Source: Okeania sp034190295
GTDB taxonomy: Bacteria; Cyanobacteriota; Cyanobacteriia; Cyanobacteriales; Microcoleaceae
DNA length: 64,000 nt
Reading direction: 5' to 3'
Assembly: GCA_034190295.1 (NCBI GenBank)
Contig: JAXHSW010000019.1
Coordinates: 10,603 to 74,602, forward strand
In this document: piece by piece, positions 1 through 9,690 of the stretch
Layout of the letters: each line of letters begins with the position of its first letter
Numbering within the stretch: position 1 is the stretch's first letter
Translations under genes and position numbers: made by a program
Notes under the pieces: generated by a model
Told to the model about the DNA's origin: nothing
Database searches by the model: none
What the model saw: only the letters and a program-made list of their open reading frames with translations

Positions 1-1
1 T

Positions 2-208
2 AGTTATGGTCGTCGTATAGCTAAAGAGGAAGGTATTTTGTCTGGTATTTCTACAGGAGCAGTTCTTTGTGCAGCAATAAAGGTAGGTCAGCGACCAGAA
101 AATCAAGGCAAATTAATAGTAATGATTCAGCCTAGTTTTGGGGAGCGTTATTTAAGTACCCCACTGTTTCAAGAACCAGAACAAACTCTAGTTACAGCAG
201 TCAGCTAG
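2..208 (+). CDS. cysK: Cysteine synthase, C-terminal fragment (window edge)
   Basis: The frame is open from the window edge and ends in TAG after about 68 codons. The peptide contains GILSGISTGAVLCAA followed by a stretch reading IVMIQPSFGERYLST. This is the typical C-terminus of PLP-dependent O-acetylserine sulfhydrylase (cysteine synthase A type), in which the SGxSxGA loop binds the cofactor phosphate and the G-E-R-Y-L-S-T end closes the domain. The enzyme makes cysteine from O-acetylserine and sulfide in the cytosol. Only the last fifth is visible, so the active-site lysine cannot be checked, and a cystathionine beta-synthase-like paralogue is not fully excluded. Confidence 0.85.
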   Translation, partial: SYGRRIAKEEGILSGISTGAVLCAAIKVGQRPENQGKLIVMIQPSFGERYLSTPLFQEPEQTLVTAVS

Positions 209-658
209 ATATATTTAGGGAATAGCAGAAAATAAATTATCCCAATTTTTGTACTTAGATCGTTAACTAGCTACTCTCTACTCCCTTACTTTTTCAATTT
301 CTTCCCTACTCCCGACTCCCGACTCCCTTACTTTCATAGCTAATGGGATAATTTTTTCTTTGGAATTCCCTTAGTGTGGGATTTAGGTATTCACGCTACA
401 CTAAATTTTTGGCAAATTGGCAAATTTAGGTCATCAGGAAAAAGTAACAGTAATACTTAGTTTCTCTACATTACCTAAAAAACGACAGAAGGCTCCCGGT
501 ATAATCGATGAATGGCGACAACGATAATTGTGGTTTCCGTTGGTCATCCTCCGCCAAGGATGCCATAATTATCGACAAATCTTAACAGTTTATCCAGCAG
601 ATATTTTAGGTAAACTTAGTTATAATAATCAATTATTACAAGGAGTTAATTACAACGA
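209..658. other. Intergenic, left flank of the tnpB element
   Basis: There is no gene here. Around 290-330 are short period-8 to period-9 repeats of the CTCCCGACTCC kind. At about 546-566 lies a small stem-loop (CATCCT / AGGATG around CCGCCA), just upstream of the tnpB frame. It may belong to the left end of that IS200/IS605-type element, but no tnpA is visible and the boundary is not resolved. Confidence 0.4.
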
Positions 659-1934
659 GTGCTAGTAATTGAAGCCAAATTAAAAGGCAGTCAAAATCAG
701 TACAAAGTCCTAGATGAAATGATTCTCACTGGTCAGTTCATCAGAAACAGTTGTTTGCGCTATTGGATGGATAATAAAAACGTCAAGCGTAACGACTTAC
801 AAAAACTTTGTGCTGTACTAGCAAAGGATCAAAATTTTCCTTGGGCCAATAAACTCAACTCTCAAGCAAGACAAGCGTCAGCCGATAGAGCATGGCAATC
901 AATACAACGATTTTATCGTAATTGTAGACAGAATTTACCAGGTAAAAAGGGTTATCCAAAGTTCAAAAAATTCACTCGTTCAATAGAGTATAAAACAACT
1001 GGTTATAAGCTATCCCCAGATAGAAAGAAAATTGAGTTTATAGATGGTTTTAAAGCTGGTGTATTTGAACTATGGACAAGCAGAGATTTAGTCTGGTATT
1101 GTGAACAACAAATAAGTCGTGTTAGAGTTGTGAGAAGGGCTGATGGTTATTATTGTCAATTCTTGGTCAATGTAGAAAGAAAAGAAACCCATAACTTTGA
1201 AGGTAATGTAGTAGGAATTGATTTAGGTTTAAACGCTTTCTATACTGACAGTAATGGAAATGCTGTTGAAAATCCTAAATATCTGAGAAAGTCAGAAAAA
1301 CGACTTAATAAACTACAGCGTCGATTATCACGTCGTCATCAAAAATGTCAACCTAACTCAAATAACTATCACAAAGCAAGAATTCAACTAGGTAAACAAC
1401 ATCTCAAAATCAGTAGACAGCGTAAAGACTATGCAGTAAAGACTGCAAGGGCGTTAATCCAATCTCAAGACTTGGTAGTCTATGAGGATTTAAAGATTGC
1501 TAACTTAGTTAAAAACCATACATAATTTAGCTAAATCTATATCTGATGCTTCGTGGTATCAGTTCACAGAATGGCTGAATTATTACGCTAAATTACATGG
1601 AATTGTTTGTGTTTCAGTACCTCCACATTTCACATCTCAAAATTGTTCAAATTGTGGTCAAACAGTGAAGAAATCATTATCAGTGAGGACTCATAAATGT
1701 CCCCATTGTGGGTATATTGCTGATAGAGACCACAACGCTGCAAAGAACATTTTGGCAAAGGGATTAGAAATATTAGGAGCAATAGTAAACAGTACCGAGG
1801 GGCACTCGGAAACTGGGGTCAAAAGCCCAAACGCTACAGGAGAGTCCGACCTATGGATTAATAATAGTAATATTGCTAATCTAAGTTGTCTCTATGAACG
1901 TAGAATCATCAATGATGAGAATCCCGCATCATAA
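659..1934 (+). pseudogene. tnpB: IS200/IS605-family TnpB (RNA-guided nuclease), frameshifted
   Basis: The first 288 codons (GTG start; AAGGAG lies upstream) carry the OrfB N-terminus, the RuvC aspartate in GIDLGLNAFY (about D188) and the RuvC glutamate in VVYEDLK (about E276). They then hit TAA at 1523. The family sequence continues in another frame: NLAKSISDASWYQF, the CxxC zinc knuckle SQNCSNCGQ, the second CPHCG, and the last RuvC aspartate in ADRDHNAAKNI, ending at 1934. The break coincides with a CATACATA tandem (about 1516-1523). Removing one CATA rejoins the frames, so this looks like a recent 4-bp duplication in an otherwise intact nuclease. TnpB proteins are guided by an omega-RNA made from the 3' end of the element. 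No tnpA lies beside it. Confidence 0.92.
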
Positions 1935-1962
1935 TCTTGGATTTGATGCTGGGAGTATGTCA
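1790..1962 (+). ncRNA. Possible omega-RNA / right end of the tnpB element
   Basis: The 3' part of tnpB and the bases after it hold paired segments: ACCGAGGGGCACTCGG, then GATGAGAATCCCGCATC. The sequence ends in GGGAGTATGTCA at 1951-1962. In IS200/IS605 elements the guide scaffold overlaps the 3' end of tnpB and stops at the right end of the element. The same terminal motif recurs alone at 18373 and 56649. The call rests on position and folding by eye only. Confidence 0.45.
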
Positions 1963-2202
1963 AGGAAAGTCAAATTTAATCCTAGTTCAAAATTTAGCAA
2001 AAGTCATATTTATGGGAAATTAAAATACCCGATATAATTTTCTACTCACTATTGCTATCTAGAATCTAAAATATTTAATCTACTATTATCAATTTAAAAG
2101 TTTGCTTATTTTATTGGCAAATTATTGAGAACAATGAATAAAATAAGTAATGGAAATGTGAATTTTTAGATTCTATTGTAAATATTGAGTAGAAATAGTT
2201 TT

Positions 2203-2877
2203 ATGGTAACTGGTGACTATTACAAAACTTTGAATGTTAATCCCACAGCAACTCAGGGACAGATTAAACAAGCTTATCGTCGTTTAGCTAAGTTATTTCA
2301 CCCAGATGCTAATACAGAAATAGCAGACCATGAACGTATTATTAGCATTAATAAAGCTTATGAAGTATTGGGCGACCCCCAACTAAGAAAATCTTACGAT
2401 CGACAATTTAATAAACACGACCGGAAATATACGAATACTAAGCAAAATTACCAGAAACAAAATAAAAGAGGTAATAATGCAGATGAACATCTACACAAAT
2501 GGTTAAATCAGGTTTATAAACCAGTTAATAAAATTATAATTCAAATATTAAAACCTCTAAAAAAGGAAATTGATTATTTAGCTGCCGATCCGTTTGACGA
2601 TCAACTAATGGAATCATTTCAAGATTATTTAGAAACTTGTCGTCGCTTGCTTAAAAAGGCTCATAATTTATTTAGTTCTCAGCCAAATCCATCTAATTTT
2701 GCAGGAGTAGCAGCTCATTTATATTATTGCTTAAACCAAGTTAGTGATGGAATAGAAGATTTAGAATTGTTTACTCTAAATTATGATGATTATTATTTAC
2801 ATACAGGTCAAGAACTATTTAGAATTGCTTCTAGATTACGCCAGGAAGCACAAGCAGGAATAGATGGTATTTTATAA
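2203..2877 (+). CDS. J-domain (DnaJ-like) protein
   Basis: The N-terminal 65 residues form a J domain: DYYKTLNVNPTATQ, helix II with RRLAKLF, the HPD triad that stimulates Hsp70 ATPase, and a helix III ending in YEVLGDPQLRKSYD. The remaining 155 residues lack the Gly/Phe, zinc-finger and CTD regions of true DnaJ. This is therefore a type III J protein, expected to bring a client or a site to DnaK. The C-terminal part is helical and not recognised. The TTG 18 bases upstream is possible, but ATG at 2203 fits the start of the J domain. There is no clear Shine-Dalgarno and no operon partner. Confidence 0.88.
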   Translation: MVTGDYYKTLNVNPTATQGQIKQAYRRLAKLFHPDANTEIADHERIISINKAYEVLGDPQLRKSYDRQFNKHDRKYTNTKQNYQKQNKRGNNADEHLHKWLNQVYKPVNKIIIQILKPLKKEIDYLAADPFDDQLMESFQDYLETCRRLLKKAHNLFSSQPNPSNFAGVAAHLYYCLNQVSDGIEDLELFTLNYDDYYLHTGQELFRIASRLRQEAQAGIDGIL

Positions 2878-2884
2878 TTTTATT

Positions 2885-3133
<249 letters not shown>

Positions 3134-3239
3134 GTTAAGAAACACTTAACTCTCAGATATTTTTTGTACAACTACGTTGAGGACTGCTATATTATTTTCT
3201 CCAATAGTATTAGATATAGTATTTATTATAGTAGACCAT

Positions 3240-3780
3240 TACGAAAATTTATCTCCAGTTTTTGCCATTTTATAGACTAAAAGTTAGTTTCTGGAGATGT
3301 CTACTCTTTCCATTTAATATGAAATTCTTTGATACAGTTGTCGCACTCTATAGTTCCATTCAATGCAGACATAAAATGCCGAAATATCCCGAGATAATTC
3401 TCACTCTCATCCTTCCTTTCTCTTTTCTCTTTTCTCCTTTCTCCTTTCTCCTGACTACTAACTACTAACTACTGAATTATACCAATTTGAAAAAAGAATG
3501 TTACGAATAATAAGGGCAATTAAAATCCTTTACAGGAGAGAATTCTTCGAGTAAAAAGATAAATCCCTAAGTTTTTGCCATTTATTTATAGACTAAAAGT
3601 TACTTTTTGGATATGTCTATTCTTTCCATATTTCAAGCCTCTGACTTGACCTTTGTCATGCTGCGCAAACAGGGAGAGGTACTAATAACTAATAACTGAT
3701 AACTGATAACTGATAACTGATAACTAATAACTAATAACTAATAACTGATAACTGATAACTGATAACTGAAATGACTCCTC
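3240..3780 (-). repeat. Repeat tract with an R1 copy on the minus strand
   Basis: Two related segments (about 3250-3300 and 3570-3630) share the text TTTTGCCATTT..TAGACTAAAAGTTA. A minus-strand R1-type element occupies about 3640-3775: its heptamer array (ATAACTG/ATAACTA, 3680-3768) ends 6-10 bases from the stop of the MscS gene. CTCCTTT-type short repeats lie at 3415-3470. No gene is credible here. Confidence 0.6.
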
Positions 3781-3785
3781 TTTAT

Positions 3786-5285
3786 TTAAATACCAAAAAG
3801 AGTTTGAATCCGATTTCTAATCTTGGTAAAAGGAGTATTTTCTGAAGAACTAAGATCGAGTAATCCTAATTCTTGTAATGCCTGTTGGCGTTCAGAAAGC
3901 TTTCGAGAAATATCAGTAGCCAAACTAGGAGATTCTTCTAATAATCTTTGTAAATCATGTTGTTCTATTACAAATAAAATTGAATCTTCAATAGTTTTTA
4001 CTGTAGCTGTACGAGGAGAACCCAATAACAAAGACATTTCACCAAAAAATTCTCCTTCGTGAAGAGTAGCAATATATTTACCCGTTTTTTCAGAAATTAC
4101 CTCAATAGCACCAGAAAGAATAATGTAAAAAGAATCTCCAACATCATTTTCTCTAAATATAGTTTGCCCTTGAGGAAATAACTGTCTATAACCATATTCT
4201 ATTAATTGCCGGAGTTTTAAATCAGTAAGACTTTCAAAATAAGTGACTCTTCTGAGTAGGTCTCGCAAAGTCCAATTATTTGGTGATTTTAATGCTGATT
4301 TTTTAGTTTTAGGTTGAATATTACTCTGTTTTTGCTCAGAAGAAACACCATTTTGGGAAAAAACTTTACTCTCGTTAGTATTAGTGAGAATACTATTGTT
4401 AAATAAAGTACTCAAATCTTGTGGATTTTTTAACCACAAATCTCTCTGAGGAAAGGGAATAACTATATCCTGCTGAGTAAATTCATGCTCAATTAAAAAA
4501 TTCAAAGAGCTTTGAATTATATCGCTATCTTGAGGATGGTCAATCCAAACTAATAACTCAAAATCTAAAGAACTATCACCAAAACCTTTAAACCATACTT
4601 TGGGGGAAGGACGGCTTAATACACCTGTTTCTGCCCGAGCAGCAGCTAATAATGCTTCTGTTACTAATGCTGGATCGCTACCATAAGCAACTCCAACAGG
4701 AAGACGAAGACGGCTTTTAGGGTCTTTATAGCTCCAGTTAATAATATTATTTTCTACAAATTTTATATTAGGTACAATTACAAATATACCGTCAAGAGTA
4801 CGCACAATTGTAGACCTAATAGAAATATTTTCTACTGTTCCTAATAAATTGTCTACTTCAATAAAATCTCCAACCTTAATAGGTTGTTCAAATAAAAGTG
4901 TTAAACCACTAATAAAGTTACTAGCAAGATTTTGTAATCCAAAGCCAAGTCCAATACCTAAAACCCCTGCTAAAACTGTAATAGTTCTCAAATCTATACC
5001 AGCTCTTTGTAAAACAATTAAAATTCCTAAAGTGGCGAGTATATAGATAATAACTGAAGCGATCGCTTCTTGATTACCTCGGTCTAAACCCATACGAGTT
5101 AGTAGTAATCTCTTGATTCCTTCTCCAATAGCACGAGCAATAATTAAGACTACTATACCTAATAGAATTAGTCTGACAATAGCGCTTATAGAAAGATGAT
5201 TATCTCCAATATAAAAAAGTGGAGTTGTTAATGCTCTAGATAAGTTTTGAAACCATTGTTTCCCTTGTAAAAAAAACCAATTCAT
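3786..5285 (-). CDS. MscS-type channel with C-terminal cyclic-nucleotide-binding domain
   Basis: 499 residues. Three hydrophobic segments occupy about residues 15-110. They lead into the MscS pore helix and beta domain (GIGLGFGLQNLASNF, then FEQPIKVGDFIEVDN), with the alpha/beta domain to about residue 290. A linker follows, then a cNMP-binding fold (about 345-470) with a phosphate-binding cassette reading GEFFGEMSLLLGSPRTATV. Its E and R are the residues that hold the cyclic phosphate. MscS channels release solutes on hypo-osmotic shock, and the added domain suggests gating or tuning by cAMP or cGMP in the inner membrane. A class III cyclase is encoded at 18871-20283. Monocistronic. The start ATG has no obvious alternative. 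Confidence 0.95.
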   Translation of the reverse strand: MNWFFLQGKQWFQNLSRALTTPLFYIGDNHLSISAIVRLILLGIVVLIIARAIGEGIKRLLLTRMGLDRGNQEAIASVIIYILATLGILIVLQRAGIDLRTITVLAGVLGIGLGFGLQNLASNFISGLTLLFEQPIKVGDFIEVDNLLGTVENISIRSTIVRTLDGIFVIVPNIKFVENNIINWSYKDPKSRLRLPVGVAYGSDPALVTEALLAAARAETGVLSRPSPKVWFKGFGDSSLDFELLVWIDHPQDSDIIQSSLNFLIEHEFTQQDIVIPFPQRDLWLKNPQDLSTLFNNSILTNTNESKVFSQNGVSSEQKQSNIQPKTKKSALKSPNNWTLRDLLRRVTYFESLTDLKLRQLIEYGYRQLFPQGQTIFRENDVGDSFYIILSGAIEVISEKTGKYIATLHEGEFFGEMSLLLGSPRTATVKTIEDSILFVIEQHDLQRLLEESPSLATDISRKLSERQQALQELGLLDLSSSENTPFTKIRNRIQTLFGI

Positions 5286-5774
5286 ACTTGTTGTAAAATT
5301 ATTTTTACTTTTAGATTAAAAACTTACAGCCTTTTGCACGACTAATTAGTACAGTAACAGCATTGAGTAAATAATAAGGTTTCATTTTTCTCTTTGCTCA
5401 TTCCTTTAAACATTGTACCTAATTGTTATGCAAAGTACTGTATAGCAGTTGCGAGTTTATTAAGTACATATTTATTCGGTTTTAGAGAGCAATACACTGA
5501 GAAGTTGGCATTTCAATTGTTACTATTTCATCTAAAATAAGTAAACGCTCTGACTTGCTGACTTCTGACGCGCGTTCAGAGCAGTCTTATAGTGGAAATC
5601 TTATCTTTGCCTGGCAATATGTATTCAATGAATAATTAATAATGAAAGAAGTCAACTAATTATCCACTATTAATTGTTAATTATTAGACGTTTATTTAGT
5701 TAGATTAAATTCCGATCGTGATTCATTGTTAATTATTAACGATCGACGTGTCTTTTTCCAATTATTATAACCAA
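5286..5774. other. Intergenic, no gene seen
   Basis: A/T-rich DNA upstream of the channel gene. It contains short inverted pairs, for example an AATTAATAATGAA / TTAATTGTTAATTATT region at 5632-5690 and two ATCGTGATTCATTG/GATCGACG stretches at 5714-5752. The right part may be the decayed right end of the tnpB relic that follows. Confidence 0.4.
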
Positions 5775-6727
5775 TTTATTTTCTAGCTATTTTTCGTTGT
5801 TTTCTTGCTAAATTAGATTGAGATTTTCTCTAAAATTTAGGAACAGAAAAAGTCTCACCAGTATTAGTAGTTAAGAATTCTTTCAAGCCTACATCAATAC
5901 CTACAGCAGTTTTAATATTATCTGTGGGAATTAGACTATAAACTGACTTGTCTTCCGAGCTAAAACTGACATAATAACCGTCTGCTTTTTTTAGTTATAG
6001 TTGCAGTTTTAATGGTAAAACCATCTAGAATATGTCTATGAACTATTACTGGAATCGAGCCAAACCTACTAACAGTTATTTGCTTACCATCAAACTTTAT
6101 TGCTGCCTTGGGATGATTAACTCTGCTAAACCCAATTGACCTTAATTTACCTGATTTTTTGAATTTTAGTCTACCAAATCGTTTACCAAATCGATCGGGT
6201 ATTAACCAACGTTTCCAAGCTTTATCTATCTTTGTAAGTTAATTTGCTGGACTTCGTATGGATATTTCCTTGTACTCAGGAAATAACTTTTTTGTTTCTT
6301 TAAGTGCTGAGTGCTGAAAATAATAATCAGGTAACTCTTGAATCTCACCAATAGGACATGAAACTATTAAGCATCTATCAATTTGACATCTGGTTCTATT
6401 CAACCAGTCTAACCTTTGACTATCACGGGCGTTGCATATTTACGCATTGGAATTAGTGTGGTCAGGGTGGGAGGTTTGGGAGGTTTGGGAGGTTTGGGAG
6501 GTTTGGGAGGTTTGGGAGGGCCTTACATAGAGTGCACATTGGAATTATAGTTTTAGGAAAAGAGGAAGTAAAAGATGGGTTACCTTTTGTGGCAGGCGTG
6601 CAAAGATTCATCCCTAACTTCAGCAATGCCCATAATTCTAGTGTCTTCTCAAGAGTTCTAACTAATTATCTATTTTGGCTATTTGTTCTTGTGTTGATTG
6701 AATTTTGTAGCAGTGACTTACGCTCAT
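5775..6727 (-). pseudogene. tnpB: Degenerate tnpB relic
   Basis: Reading the minus strand from 6727 gives the OrfB N-terminus MSVSHCYKIQSTQEQIAKID with two tryptophan codons turned to TAG. About 200 bases of foreign, G-rich sequence follow. The family sequence then resumes: QRLDWLNRTRCQIDRC, AWKRWLIPDRFGKRFG, then the RuvC part AVGIDVGLKEFLTTN and PKF.RKSQSNLARKQ, before fading out near 5775. Several frameshifts and stops are present. The Glu, zinc-finger and final Asp regions are missing, so it cannot encode a nuclease. It belongs to a different OrfB subgroup from the copy at 659. Confidence 0.85.
6470..6520 (+). repeat. GGAGGTTTG nonamer array
   Basis: A period-9 array, five full copies plus a part copy, lies inside the tnpB relic. 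Flanking ATTGGAATTA motifs (6447 and 6540) bracket it. Runs of GGG every nine bases could form a G-quadruplex. The period is a multiple of three, but the surrounding frame is already broken. Confidence 0.85.
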
Positions 6728-7014
6728 TTTCTTCCTTTTTGACCACATTTTTATTATGATATTTTGGATAGAGCGTGTGTAGTCACTATGAAGAGAATAG
6801 GATGAAATTTACGGATAAGTCAGAACAGATTAAATAAACTCCGGTTATATGGCGTTGAGAATGAGAAAACAATGACCCAGGCGATCGGCGATTTTATTGA
6901 CTCCTTAAAACTTAAGAGCAAAAAGTTAAATAAAAAACCTGAAGACTAAACATAAAATAGCTTCTATGTTGTCGGCAATTCCCTTACTATTAAATGAAAA
7001 ATTATCAAAATCAT

Positions 7015-7230
7015 AAGGGTCTAAAACCCCGCCTTTTAAGGCGATAGGGTTTTTGGAGCGGAGCTCAAATCTCCTACTTCCCCTCCTGGGGGGGTTAGGG
7101 GTGGGTTCTCCACGGTCGAGGCCTGCGGGTGGGTTAACTTCTGAGTTCTGAGTTCTGAGTTCTGACGCGCGTTAAAACGGGAGACCCCTCGCCGAATCAA
7201 GTTGGGGTTTGAGTCCCCATCCACTTTTTC
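7015..7230 (+). repeat. R3 repeat copy with heptamer array
   Basis: Contains AAAACCCCGCCTTTTAAGGCG, GGAGCGGAGCTCAAAT, TTCCCCTCCTGGG and GGTTAGGGGTGGGTT, followed by a GTTCTGA array (7136-7165). Other copies are at 10420-10545 (inverted), 47547-47640, 57895-58050 and 60765-60865. The inner CGCCTTTTAAGGCG is a perfect palindrome. An open frame across it is a by-product of the repeat. Confidence 0.75.
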
Positions 7231-7354
7231 CTTTTTCCTTCTTCCTTCTTCAAAAATTTCTAATTTTACAAGATATGAAAATCTAGTTATCTAGATAAAA
7301 TTCAATTATTTACCAGGGAAAAATTCCCTGGCTAAACTAATCAAAAAGTATCCT

Positions 7355-8593
7355 TTACTTTAAAATTGTTTTGGAGACAATTCTAGTTTTTTTCCGGTCT
7401 GATTCAGAAAGTTCTTTTCCATCTTGTAAACGAGTCGCACTGGTTTGTAAAACAGTTGCCGCTCCTGTATCTCCCATTTGTAATGCTGTTTTAGCAGCAG
7501 TTTGTAACATTGTAGCAGCACCAGCTCGATCGCCTTGTTGCAATTTTGTTTCAGCTATTTGAGTTTGCCTATATTTTGCTAAAGCTAAAATATGATTTTG
7601 TATTTCCGAATTAATTTGAGGCTGATATTTTTGCGTAACATTAGCTTCAACTAATATAGGTTCAGAAAGTAAATCTTCCTTACTTTGAGCAGGGTCATCA
7701 TAACGAACTTGTAATTGAACGATCGCCTGTTTTCCTTCAGGTAATTGCCCAATATAAAGATTAACTAGAACTACCCTTTCTACATCTTTCATTAAATCTC
7801 CCAGTCTGACCATAAAACGGTCGTTCTCTTTTTGTACGGGCAATTCAATAGTATCTGGTGCTACTTGTGCAATAGGTTTAAGTTCTGCTAATCTAACTCT
7901 AGGCATCAAAGATAATCGCAAATAAGAGTTAGTAAGTCCCACAGATTGAATCCGGTTAAACAGCCTGCCAAATTCCTCTATTGCCTGTTCTGGACGTTGA
8001 ATATAAGCAAGAGTCCCCCCACCTGCATCAGCTATTTTTTCCAGAACATCTTGATTCCAATCATCACCAAATCCCAGAGAATTTAGAGTCATACTATAGT
8101 CAGTAGCCAACTTTGCTAACTTAAGACAACGGTCATTATCCCCATGTTCATTTTCCCCATCAGTTAATATAAAAGCCTGGGAAATAGCATCTTTTTGACC
8201 CTTATCTAACTCTTCTATTCCTAACTTCAAACCCTCATCAATAGCTGTACCACCAGAAGACCTTAATTTGTTAATCTCGCGCTTAATACTACCAGGGTCA
8301 TGAATAACTTGATTAGAAACAATCACTTTAGCTCTATGGTCAAAAGCCACAACTGAAAGGCGATCGCCCTCCTTCAATTTATCTACAAGTTGTCCTGCTG
8401 CTTGTTTTACAGTTTCTAGCGGTCTTCCTTCCATAGAACCACTATGGTCTAAAATCAAACATAGGTTTAGCGGTACAGTTCTTTCTAGCTCATCAGCTAG
8501 AGCCGAAATAGATATGGCCAGTTGACGTTGAGATGAAGATTGAGTGGCATCAATATTGGTATCGTTAAGAACCGAATTTAGATTAACTTTCAT
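7355..8593 (-). CDS. VWA-domain protein
   Basis: 412 residues. The von Willebrand factor A domain spans about residues 38-215. Its metal-site motif is complete: DHSGS, then the Thr in SSGGTAIDEG, then the Asp in FILTDGENEHGD. A beta-rich middle (about 220-320) and a helical, Ala/Thr/Gln-rich tail follow. There is no signal peptide or membrane segment, so it is probably cytosolic. Such stand-alone VWA proteins are common in cyanobacteria and usually act as metal-dependent protein-binding scaffolds, but the partner cannot be told from sequence. It is divergent from clpR, with a 377-base gap that holds an inverted repeat. Confidence 0.92.
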   Translation of the reverse strand: MKVNLNSVLNDTNIDATQSSSQRQLAISISALADELERTVPLNLCLILDHSGSMEGRPLETVKQAAGQLVDKLKEGDRLSVVAFDHRAKVIVSNQVIHDPGSIKREINKLRSSGGTAIDEGLKLGIEELDKGQKDAISQAFILTDGENEHGDNDRCLKLAKLATDYSMTLNSLGFGDDWNQDVLEKIADAGGGTLAYIQRPEQAIEEFGRLFNRIQSVGLTNSYLRLSLMPRVRLAELKPIAQVAPDTIELPVQKENDRFMVRLGDLMKDVERVVLVNLYIGQLPEGKQAIVQLQVRYDDPAQSKEDLLSEPILVEANVTQKYQPQINSEIQNHILALAKYRQTQIAETKLQQGDRAGAATMLQTAAKTALQMGDTGAATVLQTSATRLQDGKELSESDRKKTRIVSKTILK

Positions 8594-8675
8594 ATATATA
8601 CTAGAAATTTTACTACTACTTATTTAAGGATATCTCTACAAATATAGGGAAAAATTTCGATCTGAATACATAAAA

Positions 8676-8735
8676 ATTAGGTTTCTTAATAAAGTTAATG
8701 ACGAGCGAATCTACAATCTAGACAAGAAACCTAAT
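8676..8735. promoter_or_regulatory. Long-arm inverted repeat upstream of clpR
   Basis: ATTAGGTTTCTT (8676-8687) and AAGAAACCTAAT (8724-8735) are perfect 12-base complements around a 36-base spacer. The site lies in the divergent region between the VWA gene and clpR. It could be a small-RNA stem, an operator pair or a relic of a small mobile element. Confidence 0.5.
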
Positions 8736-8970
8736 CTCTGCTAACTATATTAATTACTCAACTAATATAATTGATGGTAAATACGCCATTTTGCCAAATA
8801 ATTATGGTAAAATCCACACCTAGACAAAAAAACTTGTTTTTGATAGTAATAATTCAGAATATTATAACTCAATTTAAGACCATGACTAATATCAACTATA
8901 CCCGCTACAATAACTCTACAACACGCTAACATAATCTAAAGATAGTACAATCATTGCTAGGAATTATCTA

Positions 8971-9660
8971 ATGAACTCACAAATAAAAGCAGTTCAAGCA
9001 GGGAGTTACTACGGAGACTCCTCTTTTCGTACACCACCCCCCGATTTAGAATCTTTAATGTTAAAAGAACGAATCGTTTATTTGGGGTTACCGCTATTTT
9101 CATCAGATGAAGTAAAAAGAAATGTAGGTATTGATGTTACTCAATTAATTATTGCTCAACTACTTTATCTACAATTTGATAATCCAGAAAAACCAATTTA
9201 TTTTTATATTAATTCTACTGGTACTTCTTGGTATACAGGAGATGCAATTGGTTTTGAAACAGAAGCATTTGCTATTTGTGACACCATGAGTTACGTTAAA
9301 CCACCAATTCATACAATATGTATTGGTCAAGCTATGGGTACAGCAGCAATGATTTTGTCGGCAGGTACAAAAGGATTTCGGGCAAGTTTACCTCATGCTA
9401 CCATAGTTCTTAATCAAGCTAAGACAGGAGCTAGAGGTCAAGCAACAGATATTTCAATTAGGGCAAAAGAAGTTTTAGCTAATAAGACAACTTTTTTAAA
9501 TATTCTTTCTATAAATACGGGTCAATCAGTAGAAAAGATTGCTAAAGATACAGATAGAATGCTTTATATGACCCCCGAAATAGCTAAAGAATATGGTCTA
9601 ATTGACCAAGTTTTAGCAAGTAGAAAAGAACTACCAAAACCACTACCCGCTGCTGTTTAA
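8971..9660 (+). CDS. clpR: ClpR, inactive ClpP-family subunit
   Basis: 229 residues with the ClpP fold, but all three catalytic positions are replaced. The serine site reads GQAMGTAAM (Ser to Ala), the histidine site reads IVLNQAKTG (His to Asn), and the aspartate site reads DTDRMLYMT (Asp to Met). Cyanobacteria and plastids build a mixed ClpP3/ClpR core that degrades proteins with the ClpC chaperone. ClpR supplies structure, not catalysis. The gene is followed after 30 bases by the active partner, the usual cyanobacterial order. The N-terminus (about 30 residues) is longer than in ClpP. Confidence 0.96.
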   Translation: MNSQIKAVQAGSYYGDSSFRTPPPDLESLMLKERIVYLGLPLFSSDEVKRNVGIDVTQLIIAQLLYLQFDNPEKPIYFYINSTGTSWYTGDAIGFETEAFAICDTMSYVKPPIHTICIGQAMGTAAMILSAGTKGFRASLPHATIVLNQAKTGARGQATDISIRAKEVLANKTTFLNILSINTGQSVEKIAKDTDRMLYMTPEIAKEYGLIDQVLASRKELPKPLPAAV

Positions 9661-9690
9661 ATTCTCAATAAAATAAAAGGTCAAAAAATT

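Noticed and set aside
6532..6759. 75-codon plus-strand frame
   Set aside because: It lies antisense to the N-terminal part of the tnpB relic.
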